Assembly (NCBI GenBank): GCA_033297075.1 | Contig: MU858098.1 | Location: 62,001 to 126,000 of the forward strand | Reading direction: 5' to 3' | Length of the DNA: 64,000 nucleotides | From: Rhypophila decipiens | Taxonomy: Eukaryota > Ascomycota > Sordariomycetes > Sordariales > Naviculisporaceae | Part shown: positions 32,472-44,800 of the stretch, one piece after another | Numbering within the stretch: position 1 is the stretch's first letter | Layout: every line of letters starts with the position of its first letter | The notes under the pieces: generated by a model | Databases searched by the model: none | Told to the model about the DNA's origin: nothing | The model's input: the letters and a program-made list of their open reading frames with translations, nothing else | Made by a program: the position numbers and the translations under genes

Positions 32472-33910
32472 TGATTATTGGTGCAGACACTTTGATGTCA
32501 ATCATGGGCCTTATGGAAAGGTGGTATATGTGGATGAAATGTACAAGAGCAGTTATCTTTCGATGAATGTACTCCGTGAAGCTTAGGGCATTTCCAAAGC
32601 GATTTCAGCTCCTACCAGTACTATCCCGGGACCCGGGTCTGCGGGGTCAAGGAGAAGATATATTCATTCCTACGTAAGCCAACGAGCAGTCTGGCGTCTC
32701 TTGGCCTCTCGTCCTATGATCAACTCAGGTTCATATCCTTGTTTTCTTTTTCACAAATAAACCCAGATAGGGAAAAGGGGTGGGGGTGGAGAGTGGCATC
32801 AGCTCTAGACTTGCGCGGATCAAAAATGGCAATCGCATATTGAACAACCACACACTGAATCTGAATCTCTTCTGGATGTCTTGGTCGTACTCACTCATGT
32901 CATCATTTCGCTTGTCCTGCCAACAACTTGTCTTATCCTCTCTCCCTACCCGAGTTTCATTTCTTCAGCTTCGCACTAGAATAGCCCATCGTCTGCTCGT
33001 TCGTTATTCCACCAAAGTAGGTAGTCAGCTTGGTCGGGAGCGGCGAATGTTTTGTTTCGCTCCATAATGTGAAACGGTTGGCTGTCACGTGGGTGTAAAA
33101 GAGAACTCGAAAGTTCCAGTATAAGTAGTTATTACAAATGAAAGCTAAAAAGGTCCTTGGTAAATTGTCAAGAAGAAGGTGATCAGTTCCTTATAAATAA
33201 AAGACTGATTAACGAATTTCACATCCCATTTTCACACCCACCGTGTGTGTCTTCTATGGTCGAGGGAAAAAAAGGGGCTGTATTTACGTTTATAACGTGG
33301 AGGTGGAGAAGGAAATGTGGGGCCAGATCAAAATGTTTCTCGGTAAGTGGTCCTGGCACGTGCAAGCTTAGAACGGACACGGTGAGCTCAAAGGCGAAGT
33401 TTAGCCGAAATAGGCACAGTGAGCAAAGTCTCCCGGCACTGTCACTGCTGGACCAGTGGTTTCTCGAAGCTTGGCATATGTGGAAATGTCCTCCAATTTT
33501 ATCCGCTTTTTGCATCATGCACTGCACGTCAACCAGCTTTTCCCGGCCTCTTCCTTGTCCAAATCCAACAGCGACGCGAAAGCAAAGGAGCAAACGAACC
33601 TCGGTTTCGACTCGGAAGCATGCTGTCGAACTTATCCAAGCTCTCAAAAGTTCCAATAAATCCCCGGTCTTTTTTGCTGCCATCGCGACATTCGCTCGTT
33701 TAATGAATCGACATCGCTAGAGCCCCCCGAGTGGGAAATCCGTCGCGAAACAGTCCGCAGTATTCGGTGCCATATTTCCATCGAGCATAGTTTTTATTTC
33801 AGTTTCCATTAGAGCAGCGACGTCGAGTCTCTTGCCCGTTTTTGTTGCCCGCCCGCTCAACACATTCGTTCTCGATCTACGGATACCTCTCCCGAATCGG
33901 CGTTTTCGCG
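32472..33910. other. Intergenic, no gene seen
   Basis: About 1.4 kb. Overlapping frames at 33157-33720 (plus) and 33219-33683 (minus) cancel each other and show no domain. The final stretch is the promoter and 5' UTR of the LAMTOR1-like gene. Confidence 0.5.
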
Positions 33911-34730
33911 ATGGGCAATTGCTTGTCGTGCCTCGGCGAACGTCGCCCCGATGTCTACGAGGAGGTGGGTTGTCCCTTGCCCTTTCGTCCCATCTTTGCG
34001 ACATCATCTTTCGTTGATTTGGGACGCTCCAACAAGTGCCCCTCACATTCAACCTAGACCTGGAGCTGACCAAGATGCGAATCACCAAGCAGGAAGATGA
34101 AGCGCAACATCTGTTCGACGATCCGAACAATCTGCACTACGGCAGCTTCGATCAACAGCAGATGATGGGACAAGAGGACCCGCAGGAGGTTCAAAGAGAG
34201 ATTGAGGCTCTGCAACGGGTAGTAGCACGCACGTCAGAGTACGTTTTGCCCCTCCCGCTCCTCCATTTCAACATGACAAGATCCCATGGCGTTCCCACAC
34301 ACCCTTTTCTCAGTCCCTCCCCCCTCCGTTCCCACCCTCCTGACTCTCCCTTCCTTTGGGGCTCCCGGATCCGTGGCCACGGGATGGCACATGTAGTACA
34401 TAGGCTGACTTGTTTGGGCTGCATAGTAACATGGTCGACATCTACGACATTGTGCCGCAGGACAAGGTGGTGCAGGTTGCGCCTGCCCCGTCATATATGT
34501 ATGCCGGCCAAGAAGGAGAGCGCATGGCCCGATACCAAACCCTCCTCTCGAAACTGTCCTCCCACGACGACCTTGCCTCTGTGGCGCGCGTTGATTGGGG
34601 CGTTCCCGAAGACGACAGCACCATGGAGCTGCAACATAATAATGCCGCTGCTGCGCTCATCAAGCCTGTCGGTGCCGCCAACGAGGCCCTCGTCGGTAAC
34701 TTTACCGACGCTGCAGCCATCATGCGTTGA
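33911..34730 (+). CDS. LAMTOR1/Ego1-like vacuolar TORC1 scaffold subunit
   Basis: Three exons, 33911-33964, about 34093-34238 and 34427-34730, encode 167 residues. The N-terminus MGNCLSCLG has Gly2 for myristoylation and Cys4/Cys7 for palmitoylation, which is the membrane anchor of this family. An acidic stretch (EEEDEAQHLFDDPN) follows. The helices EVQREIEALQRVVARTSDN-MVDIYDIV and ERMARYQTLLSKLSS match the LAMTOR1 core, which wraps around the roadblock subunits and docks Rag GTPases for TORC1 signalling. The 3' splice site of intron 1 is ambiguous (34087 or 34092), which adds or removes two residues. The first intron is unusually long for this window (128 bases), and the second is about 188. 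Confidence 0.8.
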
Positions 34731-37426
34731 TACCGTACCCGGATGGAGGAAGCAAAAGATGAAACGATCCGTCCATACTTGTAGGCTCGGCCGCTTTTGA
34801 TCATGATTATGAGACCACGCGGACAGCATCTTTGGGGGCGACGGGGTGGGCCTCCTGACTCTGGCCCGATGGACCTCCTCTGTACCCGGAGTCGGCAGGA
34901 ATGCGGCGAGGACAGACGTGCAGTATAAGAGTCCGCGGATAACAACAATTCTTGATACCCCATTGGAGACAGAAGGCATTCCTGTCTCTATCTCTCTTTT
35001 TATTTTATTTTCCTTTGTCCTGTTTTTCTTTTCTTGAACACAGCTTCTTTCCACTCTCATTTTGCTTGCTGCTTGCTTGGTGACGGAGATGGTGTGGAGG
35101 CGAAAGGGGGAGGGATGTGTGGACGGACGATGCGCTGTACCGCATAAATGAAAAGATGACCGGTCTTCGATTTGTCCGTGACTGGTCACTCTCGGGCACC
35201 GGCAGAGCCAATCATGGCGCTTTCGTCTTGTTCCTCCGGGGAACAGGTACGCCGAACAGGTTCATGCCCATTTAGCAGCAGCCACGTGCCATGGAATCCG
35301 TCCATGTCGCCTCATGGTGGGGACGGCGGTATAAATGTCGAGGTGGTCTTGACTTGATCTTGTGCTGGTGTACTTCACTGAAGACCTACTCTGTCACCAG
35401 TGTCGCATCTGACTGTTAAGAGTGTGCCCCATTTTGAGTGGGCCATACCCCCGGCACGAACGTGGAGCCTCAGGCCAAATGTTATGCCCTATGGCCTATG
35501 CTGCTGGTACGGGCACATGATACAACAAGAGCACGTCAGCTAGGCCTGGCTGAATCGACAAAGCTGCGACGTGCTGGACGAGTCTGCGCGTCCGCTTAGG
35601 GTTCGCTCGGGTCTACATTTCTGCCTGGTGGATGGAAGCACGGCTTGGACAGGTGGGGACACAAACGAAAGGGTTCTGCAGCCCCCTCGCAGATGGCTAT
35701 CGGAAGAGAGCGATGGGGTGCCACGAATCGTAACCAAGAGGCGGGGGGAGGCTGTGGGTGGAGGACGCCAGCACAATGCCCACTCGAAGCGGAAAGTTAT
35801 GCAGGAGGCGGGAAACGAGCAAGCATGTCCAGCAAAGCAAGTCACGTCAGTCAGCCAGCCCTTACGGATTGCCTAGGCTCATGTCCTGTTCTCCCACTGC
35901 CCTCCCTGGTGCCACCGTCCCCCCTCCCCATTCGAATCGTAGCGGGGCCAAAAGACAACATTGGGGCAGCAAATGAAGAAGAGGATATGTGTGCCGAAAA
36001 GCGGTCTCCCAGTCGAGTTTTTTGGCCCCTCCACATGTTGCTCGCCCGCTGGCACCCCCCTCGGCACCTTTGCCATGGCCCTGTTTGTGGTACCCCCATC
36101 CCCTGTGGAGCAAAACGGATGACGATGGAAACTAAGAAAGCTCGCTTGTCCACCCACATGCCAGGTTAGCGACTAGACAAGTCCAACGTTTTTACTCGTC
36201 CTGCCTGTTGATCTTGGCCTGCCAAATCGACATTGGAAACCAGCTGTTTTTACCTTGTTGGCCTCCTTGGGCAGCAGCGGCAGCACGAGAATCTGGATTC
36301 TTTTCCAGAGGAAATCCCGCCTATCCATAAAATGGCCGAAAAAGAACCTTCTGGGCCACCCACCCACCCACAAACTCGACCCATGAAAGAGCGAGCGAGC
36401 GAAAATCGAGCTGCAGGCTAGCTGCCCTACCTGCTTGGTCTGCCTAACTTTGCTTGTCTCTCTTCTGCTTGCTGGGAAATCCGCATCCGCGCCCGGAGAA
36501 ACGAAGATGAGGAACCGGCCGAGGATGGATGAATGGAGGGCTCACGGCATACCCGCATGGCCCACAGCCTCTGCCATTCGCCAAAAATCCAGCGGTCCGG
36601 CTTCCCTACTGTCTGTCTCTCCGTATCCTCGCCTAGGCAAGGTCCGCAGTTTCTACAAATCATACTACCCAGATATCTGCCAGATAAGCCAGCGAATAAA
36701 ACAAGCTTCTTGAAAGAAGAAGGGAAAATATGATGCGGTCATCCCTCCCTTTCTCTAACGAAATGGCACCAAGGAACCGGTTGGAATGTTCCCCGGGCTG
36801 GATTCTCTGCACCTCGCCCCCCCTCCATCTTCTTTTTTCTCAGATATCTCCAACATGACTGGATGAAACTGACGGCATTTATTGCCGTTGCCTGTTGATC
36901 TTGGACCTCCTCTTTCCTCTCTTTTGCGTTAGTCTTGCGAATTTAGTGCCGGTACTGGTAAGAGTGTGGTGGTGGTTTTCTGGTTCGAGGGATCAGGCAC
37001 AGATGCGGCTTGAATCTGCCAATATGTCTGCCAGGGGAGGGAACAAGAAGAGGAGAAAGGGAGAGGAGAGGACGGTACGTACCTACCTTGGCTACCAGAT
37101 CTTTGCAGCAGCGGGGGTGAAACAAACCGATGAACCGGTCTTTTACAATCGGCTTCCACCTTTTCTCCAGATCTAAGCGTGACTCCTCTTCCATGCTGCA
37201 TGAATGGAGCAGTCCCTTTCTTTTCACTGACACAGCCGAGTGGGGGAACTGTACCCCTGAAAGGAGAAAAAAAGATTTGTTTCATTGACGGATCGTTTTA
37301 GCCTCGTTCTAAATGACAGGAAAAGAGAGAGACAAAAGTGGAGGGAGACACCCCCTCGTCTTTGCGTTGTGAAACCGAAAACCCTAACCTGACCTAATCC
37401 GGTGGTACCCATTGCTGAGGACAAAA

Positions 37427-37460
37427 TAGTAGTAGTAGTAGTAGCAGTAGTAGTAGTAGC
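37427..37460 (+). repeat. (TAG)n microsatellite
   Basis: About eleven TAG units with one GCAG interruption. Confidence 0.9.
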
Positions 37461-37939
37461 CATAGTAACAAAATAAAACCGTCATGATTATCCCAGACAT
37501 ATCTTGAAACCCAACAAGACAAAGGAGGAAAGGAAAGTCCAAGCTTGTGTGTCTGCTCAGCGAGCTGCTTTGTTGAAATCATAAAGATGAGAAGATGAAT
37601 TGGAAAGGAAGTCAGGTGAGAATAAGGAAGGGAAAGGGCGTGGGAAGAAATCAAAGGTGGTGTGGGTGGATAAAGGAAAGAGACAGAGGACCAATGATGT
37701 CCGCATAGAAAAGAAAAGGAGTGACATGGAGAGAGAAGGTACCTGAGCTCGCTTCCCTTTCCCACACCCACACATCACACCACACCACACAAGGAGGGAC
37801 CCCCTCTTCCTCAGCTCCGATCTTGCTTGGTTCCTCTGTTCGTGCTGCTGTACATTTAGGCAGGCCCATCTGCAGATGTTTTTTCTTCTGACTCTTGTAA
37901 GTCGGCCGGCCATCCAGAATCCGACATTCTCGACCCGCC

Positions 37940-37962
37940 CACATCCACATCCACATCCACAC
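37940..37962 (+). repeat. (CACATC)n microsatellite
   Basis: Nearly four CACATC units, ending in CACACC. Confidence 0.85.
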
Positions 37963-38553
37963 CCTCCTGTCTCTTCCGTCCTTCTTCTCTTCCCCGTCTG
38001 CCGGTCCCGGCTGACTGGCATACCGCTTCTGTGAGGGAGCGGCACAGTAGAAGGAGAAAAGAAGAAAAACGAAAAGAAAGGGGTAAAGAGGACGAAGAGG
38101 GTGAGTGGGCTGACTAAGTCATGGTGTGGCTGGCAGGACGAAAAAGAAAAAAGGGGGACCAAATCCAATAATAATAAATGAAAAAGAAGAAAAACCCTTT
38201 TTGTCCAACGAAAGAAAAAAAGACCGACAGATGAGTAGCAACGAACTTGAACGAAACGAGACGCCCTTCTAACAACAACAGCCCCTCAAGCCCTCTCTCA
38301 CTTCTCTCCTCATCCTTGAAAGAAAAAGAAAAAAAAGACAGTCAAGAAACGATCATAAACGTCATCATCATCATCAGCACCAGCACCAGCCCCTTCACAT
38401 CTTTGCCATGTCCCTTTTATGTATCCCCCTCAGCCTCTATCCATATTTGTTTGTCCCTTCCCCTTCCTTCCTTCCTTTCTTCCTCTTCAACAACACAACT
38501 CTTCATGCCCAAAAGTGAGGAACCAAACACACTCACACAAGACGAAAAACAAA

Positions 38554-38883
38554 TCAAATACTAACCATCCTCTCATGATGGGTATTCTGCAACTCGGAAA
38601 TCTGGTAATTAATTTCCATAATGTCGCGCTCCGTCTTTTCAATGGTGGCCCGGCGGTTCCCCTCGCGCTGCCACCGGTAAATGTCGTCGTACATCTTGGT
38701 CACCCTTCTGTTCTTCTTTGTGATTTGGTCGCAGATCTTGCAGACGGCGCCGACGGGCGTGGTGTTGTAGACCAGCTTGAGGCCGCACGTCTCGCCCGTG
38801 CGGTATTCCTTGTTGCACTGCTGGCGAAAGTTTCCCCACTTCCAGTAGCCGCATGCCCAGCGGGTTTGGTCAAAGTAGCACAT
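38554..38883 (-). CDS. Conserved-looking 109-aa Cys/Trp-rich fungal protein
   Basis: Starts at the ATG at 38883 and ends in TGA at 38554. The sequence begins MCYFDQTRWACGYWKWGNFR and continues QQCNKEYRTGETCGLKLV. Six cysteines (2, 11, 23, 33, 48, 51) include a CKIC pair, suggesting a small metal-binding or disulfide domain. A basic helix with RWQREGNRRATIEKTE and a coiled-coil-like tail follow. I recall uncharacterised Pezizomycotina proteins of the same length and style, often annotated only as hypothetical; this is from memory and not checked. The last codons (ATG GTT AGT ATT TGA) include a possible GTTAGT donor, so a further exon cannot be excluded. There is no signal peptide. It is the only gene in a 13-kb gene-poor stretch. 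Confidence 0.75.
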   Translation of the reverse strand: MCYFDQTRWACGYWKWGNFRQQCNKEYRTGETCGLKLVYNTTPVGAVCKICDQITKKNRRVTKMYDDIYRWQREGNRRATIEKTERDIMEINYQISELQNTHHERMVSI

Positions 38884-41800
38884 GTTTTTTTTTCTTTTGA
38901 GGTGTGTGGTTGGTGAGTAGGTGTAATGGTATGTTCTCTCTCTTTCTTTCTTTCTTTCTCTCTCCCTCGGTGTTCTTGCTCCCAGGAACGTGTGTATGTA
39001 TTGTATATAATGTGTCGTGTCTATGTCGTGTGCGGCCGGTTGGTTGGCTCGTTTCTATCTGTCGAATGAAAAGGGGCAGGCCGGCAGGTGGGGAGGCAAG
39101 GGAGGGATATATCCAGCAACCAGAGACAGCGTAGAATGCGGATATTCTTCTTTGCTTCTGCCTTTTTCGGGTCCTGCTCTGCTTGGATAGGACGACGCGG
39201 ACGAACGACTCGCGCGGTACCGTTGCCGAATCTGGACCGGTGTATCTGCGAACCTGCTTCAACACTCTGCTTGGAACAAGTTAGCCATTGCCGATTCATC
39301 TCTCTCTTGAATGGTTGATGCCTGTGTGTGACCGTCAAGGTATGTGTTATATGATTCATTCTCGTCTCTCTCGTTTCCGTTTCCCATCTCTTTCTATATC
39401 TCCTTCGGTTTCCCGTTCGGCTCGCAAGCTCCCTGTCCCGACCAAGACGAGCGAAGCGTTGTCGGTGGCAAACCGGCAACGCACCCGCCGCCTTTCCGGG
39501 ACCAATCCGATGTACCGCAGCATTTTTCGGTAAGGCAAGGGGTCTTTCTTTGGGGCCGAGAGAGAAACTTACACACACTGTCTGCTGTTCCCTGCGTACT
39601 TGCGTCTCTCTCCCTAACACAGCGGACTTCTTGCTTGTCAGTCAAAGCAGGTTGGACCCAGCCGAGAAAGAGACAAACCTCGTTGATGTATAGAGTCGGC
39701 GAGGGTATGTGGTCAAGTCAAAGGCAGGATGCCCGCGTATCGGAGACTATGCAATGTCTTTTCAGGGTCCACCGTCTTCTAGTTCCAAAGCAATGGCGTC
39801 TCGCCTTCAGAGACCGATGTCTTCGTGGTCGACAAATGTTTTGGATCACTGGATTCTGTCGTTGCTGGTGCCGAGAGCAGCTGGATGGGGAGCTTCGATG
39901 GTGAAGGTGTAGAGATAGAGGACGACTGCCTTTCCGAGATGAAGGCGATGGAGGCACCTGGGACCCCATACTTATACTTTCTGCCCATCACAGTTTCACC
40001 TTGTCCTTCTTTTGCCCTCGCGCCCCGAAGCCATATTGTACAAGGGAGGTAGATTTGTGGTGGGACCTCGATGGGCCAAGGAGACCCTTGGGGCGGCCAC
40101 GGCCCACGGCTAGTAGCCCATGCACATCACATCAGGTGCTGGTAAGGTAGGAATACCTTGAACGGCTATGTGACCTTTCCGTTTTCTATCCCCTTGTCAT
40201 CTATACCTTTTTCTTCTTCTAAACGAGCAAGAATATAGGTATCTTCTGTTTCTATCAGGCTCTCCTGTTCATGCCCCCTTACCCCTGCTTCTCTCCATGT
40301 GTACCTCGAATGCCTGCCCCTATACCTTCTCGTCCATCACACATAGTCACAATCACACGTCGACAGATAGAGCAGACATAGATACTGTTCGGCCTAGAGG
40401 TGTGCTTGTACCCGTGAGTGGTGGTGTGTGTGCGTGGTCCTGCACCCTTGCCATTAGCCCCGTTTCTGTCCCGTGCATCATCTCCGAGTGGACTGGCCTT
40501 CATAGGAGCCACGTTGTTCATGGCTCAACTACCACGGTCGTTCTTTTTTCTTTCTCCTTATTCTTCCTACATGGCTTCCCCACCATGCCATGCCACTTTG
40601 TCCTCTCCCAACATCCGGGGGTGGAGAGACAGTTTGCCGTGGCTAGACCAGGGGCATCTCCCTCTCCCTTCTCATTGGCGGCACCCATGAGCATGGTGGT
40701 ATTGTCTTTATTGTTTTCTCTTTTGCCTGCCCATTGGCTCCGTGCCTTCTTATGTTGTCCAAAAGGGAAGGTTTTGTTTGGAACTTTCCCCGTTTTGTCT
40801 GCCCATGTATTCTCCTCTTGAGCCCGGCAAAGAAACTAGGACTGCCATTGCATATACGCGGGGCCCTGTCGCTTGTCATGTTATTGGGACCCAGCCCTCC
40901 AGGGGGGGACTACCCAACGATACCAAACCTCCCGCCACGAGGACTGGTTATTGGTAACCTTGACACTTTTTCTTTCGTAGCCCTGTCAGTCCTCTCATAC
41001 TAATCAACTTCCTTGTCTAGCTGACAAGTCGGGTCGTGGTCGGGAATCTTGACAAAGATCTGCTGGTGCTAGGTTTCGGCCGCTTGTTGCATTCGGGTCT
41101 CCTTCTCGGGTCGACCCACAAGGCATATTAACAGTGTTCAGGCTAGTGTGAAAATTTGAGGTGTGCGGCCAGTGATCTTCCCTGTCATTAGTGTAGATAC
41201 AAAGACAGTACCTATCGAGACGCGACCCCGGGGAAGGCCGGCCGGGTTATGCGGCCTGTTCTCGCGGCCCGGCTTCAAGTAAGGCCGGTGATCCCAGGTG
41301 AAGTGTGTACCTGTGAAGAAAGAGAAAGCACAGCAAAGGATCAGTTCCGGAAAGGGAAGCGGACGGGTAAATAGTCGGCAGGGGGAGAAAGAGAAGAGAA
41401 ACAAACAAGATCCGAGCTTGTTTTCAATCCATCTCAATGGGCTAGGTCCCCGACCACGGTGTCCATACCTGCATAGAGATTAGTGAGACCCGTACTGATG
41501 CTCTCCAGAGATATGACACAACATTTCTGACAACAGTCCTGCATTACTTGTCGTCCTTGACTTCCGGTCAACATGAGTTTTCAAGCACGTGACCTTTGCT
41601 TCACCAGACCATTGTGCTGTGCAAGATGGGTGACCCCAACGACAAGCACTGAACATGGAACTGCAGCCTAATCTTCACTGAGCAAGATGCCGGTTTGTCT
41701 GCTATCCACGGCCCGTGGTCTGAGGTGGTCGCTATGTTAGACGAACCAGTCGGGGAGCATCCTGAGAGCTTGATGACGGAATCGAGCTCCAAAGGTGCAA

Positions 41801-44800
41801 AGAGCAATTTGAGCTTTTTCTTGCGTGTTGGTGCGCATGTATACTCATTGAGTGAGCTGAGGACCTTTCTTCCCGTCATATATTCTCCTTCACATCACCA
41901 GAGTAAACGGTTCACCACCATCGTATCAGAAATCGTTGTGCCGAATGTGTATGTGCGTGTCGGCCTAGTCCCCGCGCAAGCCTCGCAACGTCTGGCCGTC
42001 CGGTATGCGGCCATCAAGATTCATATTGCCCTCCCTTGAAGACGGGAAATATACATGGTTGCTGAGTGGTGCATACGCGCAGGAGGCAACTCTCACATGA
42101 ATTACCGTTTGTTACCAATGGCAAGGGTGAATCCATCGGCTGGGAGTCCGTTACTTGGCCAAGAAGCCCCAAGAACAACAGCCATGATTGCCCAGGACGG
42201 GGAAGAAGCCAACGTCCGTCCCATTCCGCAGGTGGTTGGGAATGCAACAGATTTGCAACGTGGCGAATCTTGACTAGCCGTATATCACAGCCCACAGTAG
42301 ATTTCCTCGCCACCTTCCTCGTGGGTGGTGGACAAGGTGGTGCTATCCATGCTGAGCCGCTCTGTTCCATCCACTTGGAGGACAGATGCCCAGCTCTTCG
42401 AAGCCCGGAAAGGATTGCATTCTCCATTATTTCAGCATCTTGGGTGATTCAACGACTGCATAGAAATTGTCCACTTCGGGGACCGAAGGTAGATCCACAG
42501 GCCTGGGATGGCCTACATGTGGATGGCAGCCATGGCTGGTAGGTAATGCCACTACCGAATCCCAGGCTGTCCTCAGATTGCAGACGATGGAAGTGATGCT
42601 GGGCAGGGAGCAAATTCATCCGATTAGATCCATGTTTATCAGGCCTACAAGATCGGGGTCGCGGCGGAAGAGGCCAGCTGCGGTAAACACAATTCAAATA
42701 CGGAGGCAGAAGAAGATAGGTGGATATCGGTGATGTTTGATCAAGCTGTTACTAATTAGTGGACTTGGACACGGATAGAGGACCACTGCAACGTTTATCA
42801 GGCTTCTCGAAGCGGCCAGGTCGGCCCACGATGGGGGCGGTGACTTACACTTCATCTTGCGTATCGCGGGGCACATCAGAGGGGAGACTTGACAAGAATC
42901 GGTGGGCTGTGCAGATGCTCAGACCCAGCCAGGAACGCCCCTCGTCGTGTAATATGCGGAGTTGCTTCCGGGTATGCCGTCTTGTCAGAACCTTTGGTCG
43001 ATCAAGCTGGGTCAGAGAAATAACTGGGCCTGTAACCAAGTGAGAACAATAAACCAAGTTCTTGACTTTGACGACTTTGCCGATGGCTGATGAGCAGGGT
43101 CTGGCGATGGTGGCAGGCCCGACCTGGCCATTCAAGATCCTTGCATGCCGAAAATGGATATGAAAAGGAAGTCAGGCCTGAAAAGAAGTGACTATGCTTC
43201 AGGGAGTGTGATACGTACTGACGACTGGAGAATCTGGCGGTTTCCAACTGCAGCTGATAAGAGTTGCGTTTGCGGCCTAACAGAGAGCGTTTGAAAAATG
43301 TGCGACAGAAAATAAACGATATGTTGCAATGAATCAAATGCTTTCTGGGTCTACGCGAGGCCGGCCAAGCGGAATGGGATATAGAAGCGGAGGCATCGAG
43401 GTAAACAATGGCCGTTTCGCAGGCCACCAGGCTGAAGTTTTTTGCAATGTCCACTAGGAACCGGTTAAGCGCCATGTCTCCAACTTTCCTAAACATCCGC
43501 CCCCCAAATGGTCGTGTTGATTTTTCCAGACTTTTCCCATTTCAAGGCCCAAAGTGACGACCAAGCTGACCTGGAGCGGGCCGTCCCCAGCAACGCGGGG
43601 ATACCTTGTAATTAACTAATGGTTCTGCTATGTTTTGCTTCCTCCTTCGTCGCTTGTTGATCTCCATCATATTAATAGCGGACATGGCCTCCTCCGCCTA
43701 AGCTGTCACGTTGACATTGTATGGCGAAAGACGGCGGCCGGAATTCATATAGTTCTTCTGGGTAAAAGAGAGTCATTGAGCGGATGTGAGAAAAGCAACC
43801 GATTTTGGTAGGAAATTCTCTCGTGGATTCACCTTATCAAGATGGCATTCCTGATTCAAGCAGGCAACCGTGATTGGCCAATTCTCGTCAGGTTGCACCT
43901 TTTTGGCAGCTGCTTGGATGGACTAGTGGGCTTCTAGAACAGTCGTGGAATTGGTCAATTGCAATGAAAGCTGCAAGGACAGGAGGCCGCCAGCCAATCT
44001 GTCGCTGGAGTTGCCATCATATGCGTGGCATGCATCGCACCGGGTTGCTTTCTGTTACGAGATTGGGAGGTTTGACGTTGAGGTACCTGGGTACATGGCT
44101 GATTTAGCTCGATATGAGGCGGCCTGAAGCGATCGAGTCACAGTGAGAGGCAGGGATCTGACGGGTCACCTTTCGGGAACGACGGGTGACAGAGGGCCCG
44201 TCGAAGGATGTTTTGGTAACAGCCTCAACGGAGTCTGATACAGAACCTGATTGGCTGGCCTTAACGGGGCAATTGGCGGGTAGGATTATCGAGGTTACTT
44301 ATCGAGACAGGGAGGGCACGGATAACGGGACGGACAGCTGCGAGTGGCATTCCCCCGACCGGAGAAGTGGCGGCGATCTCATTGACGGCTTGCTGGATTG
44401 TCCAGGTGGGTAACATCCGCATGTCTTGAACTCTCGCCTGCATCATCATCACAAGCTTCAGCATCTCTGTGTGCCCGGCCTGTCGACAGCGCCCACGGGC
44501 CGGTTTCGTTTCTCTTTAATTGTCCTCGCAGTGGGCTTGTAGCATTGCTTTGGGCAATCTGGTTCGGTCAGAAGAGTCAATCGGGAGTTCGGAACCTGCA
44601 AACGAGCTCAGAGGATGATCAGGCCCCTCGGCATGCGTCAGAGTCGTCAGTTTTGGCGTGAGCCAGTGACCTTGGGCAGCCAAGCGGCGCTTGAGGTAGC
44701 CAGTGTTTGTTGAGTCCGGATACAGTACTACACACATGGGGTTGCGCCTGTGTGCCCAATGGCTGCGAATTTGGTGAAGATTTGTGATGACAGAGATGCC

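Larger units (their letters stand above)
34731..38553. other. Gene-poor region with low-complexity tracts
   Basis: About 3.8 kb. I see a TAG microsatellite at 37427-37460, a CACATC repeat at 37940-37962, a CATCAT/CAGCAC block near 38360-38390 and alternating purine-rich and pyrimidine-rich stretches. The frames of 100-230 codons here overlap on both strands and are rich in Ser/Phe or Arg from those tracts, so none is called. Confidence 0.6.

Noticed and set aside
34491..35189. 232-residue minus-strand ORF
   Set aside because: Overlaps exon 3 of the LAMTOR1-like gene, and no domain is seen.
39021..39620. 199-residue minus-strand ORF
   Set aside because: Arg/Thr-rich, no motif, overlapped by plus-strand frames of equal quality.
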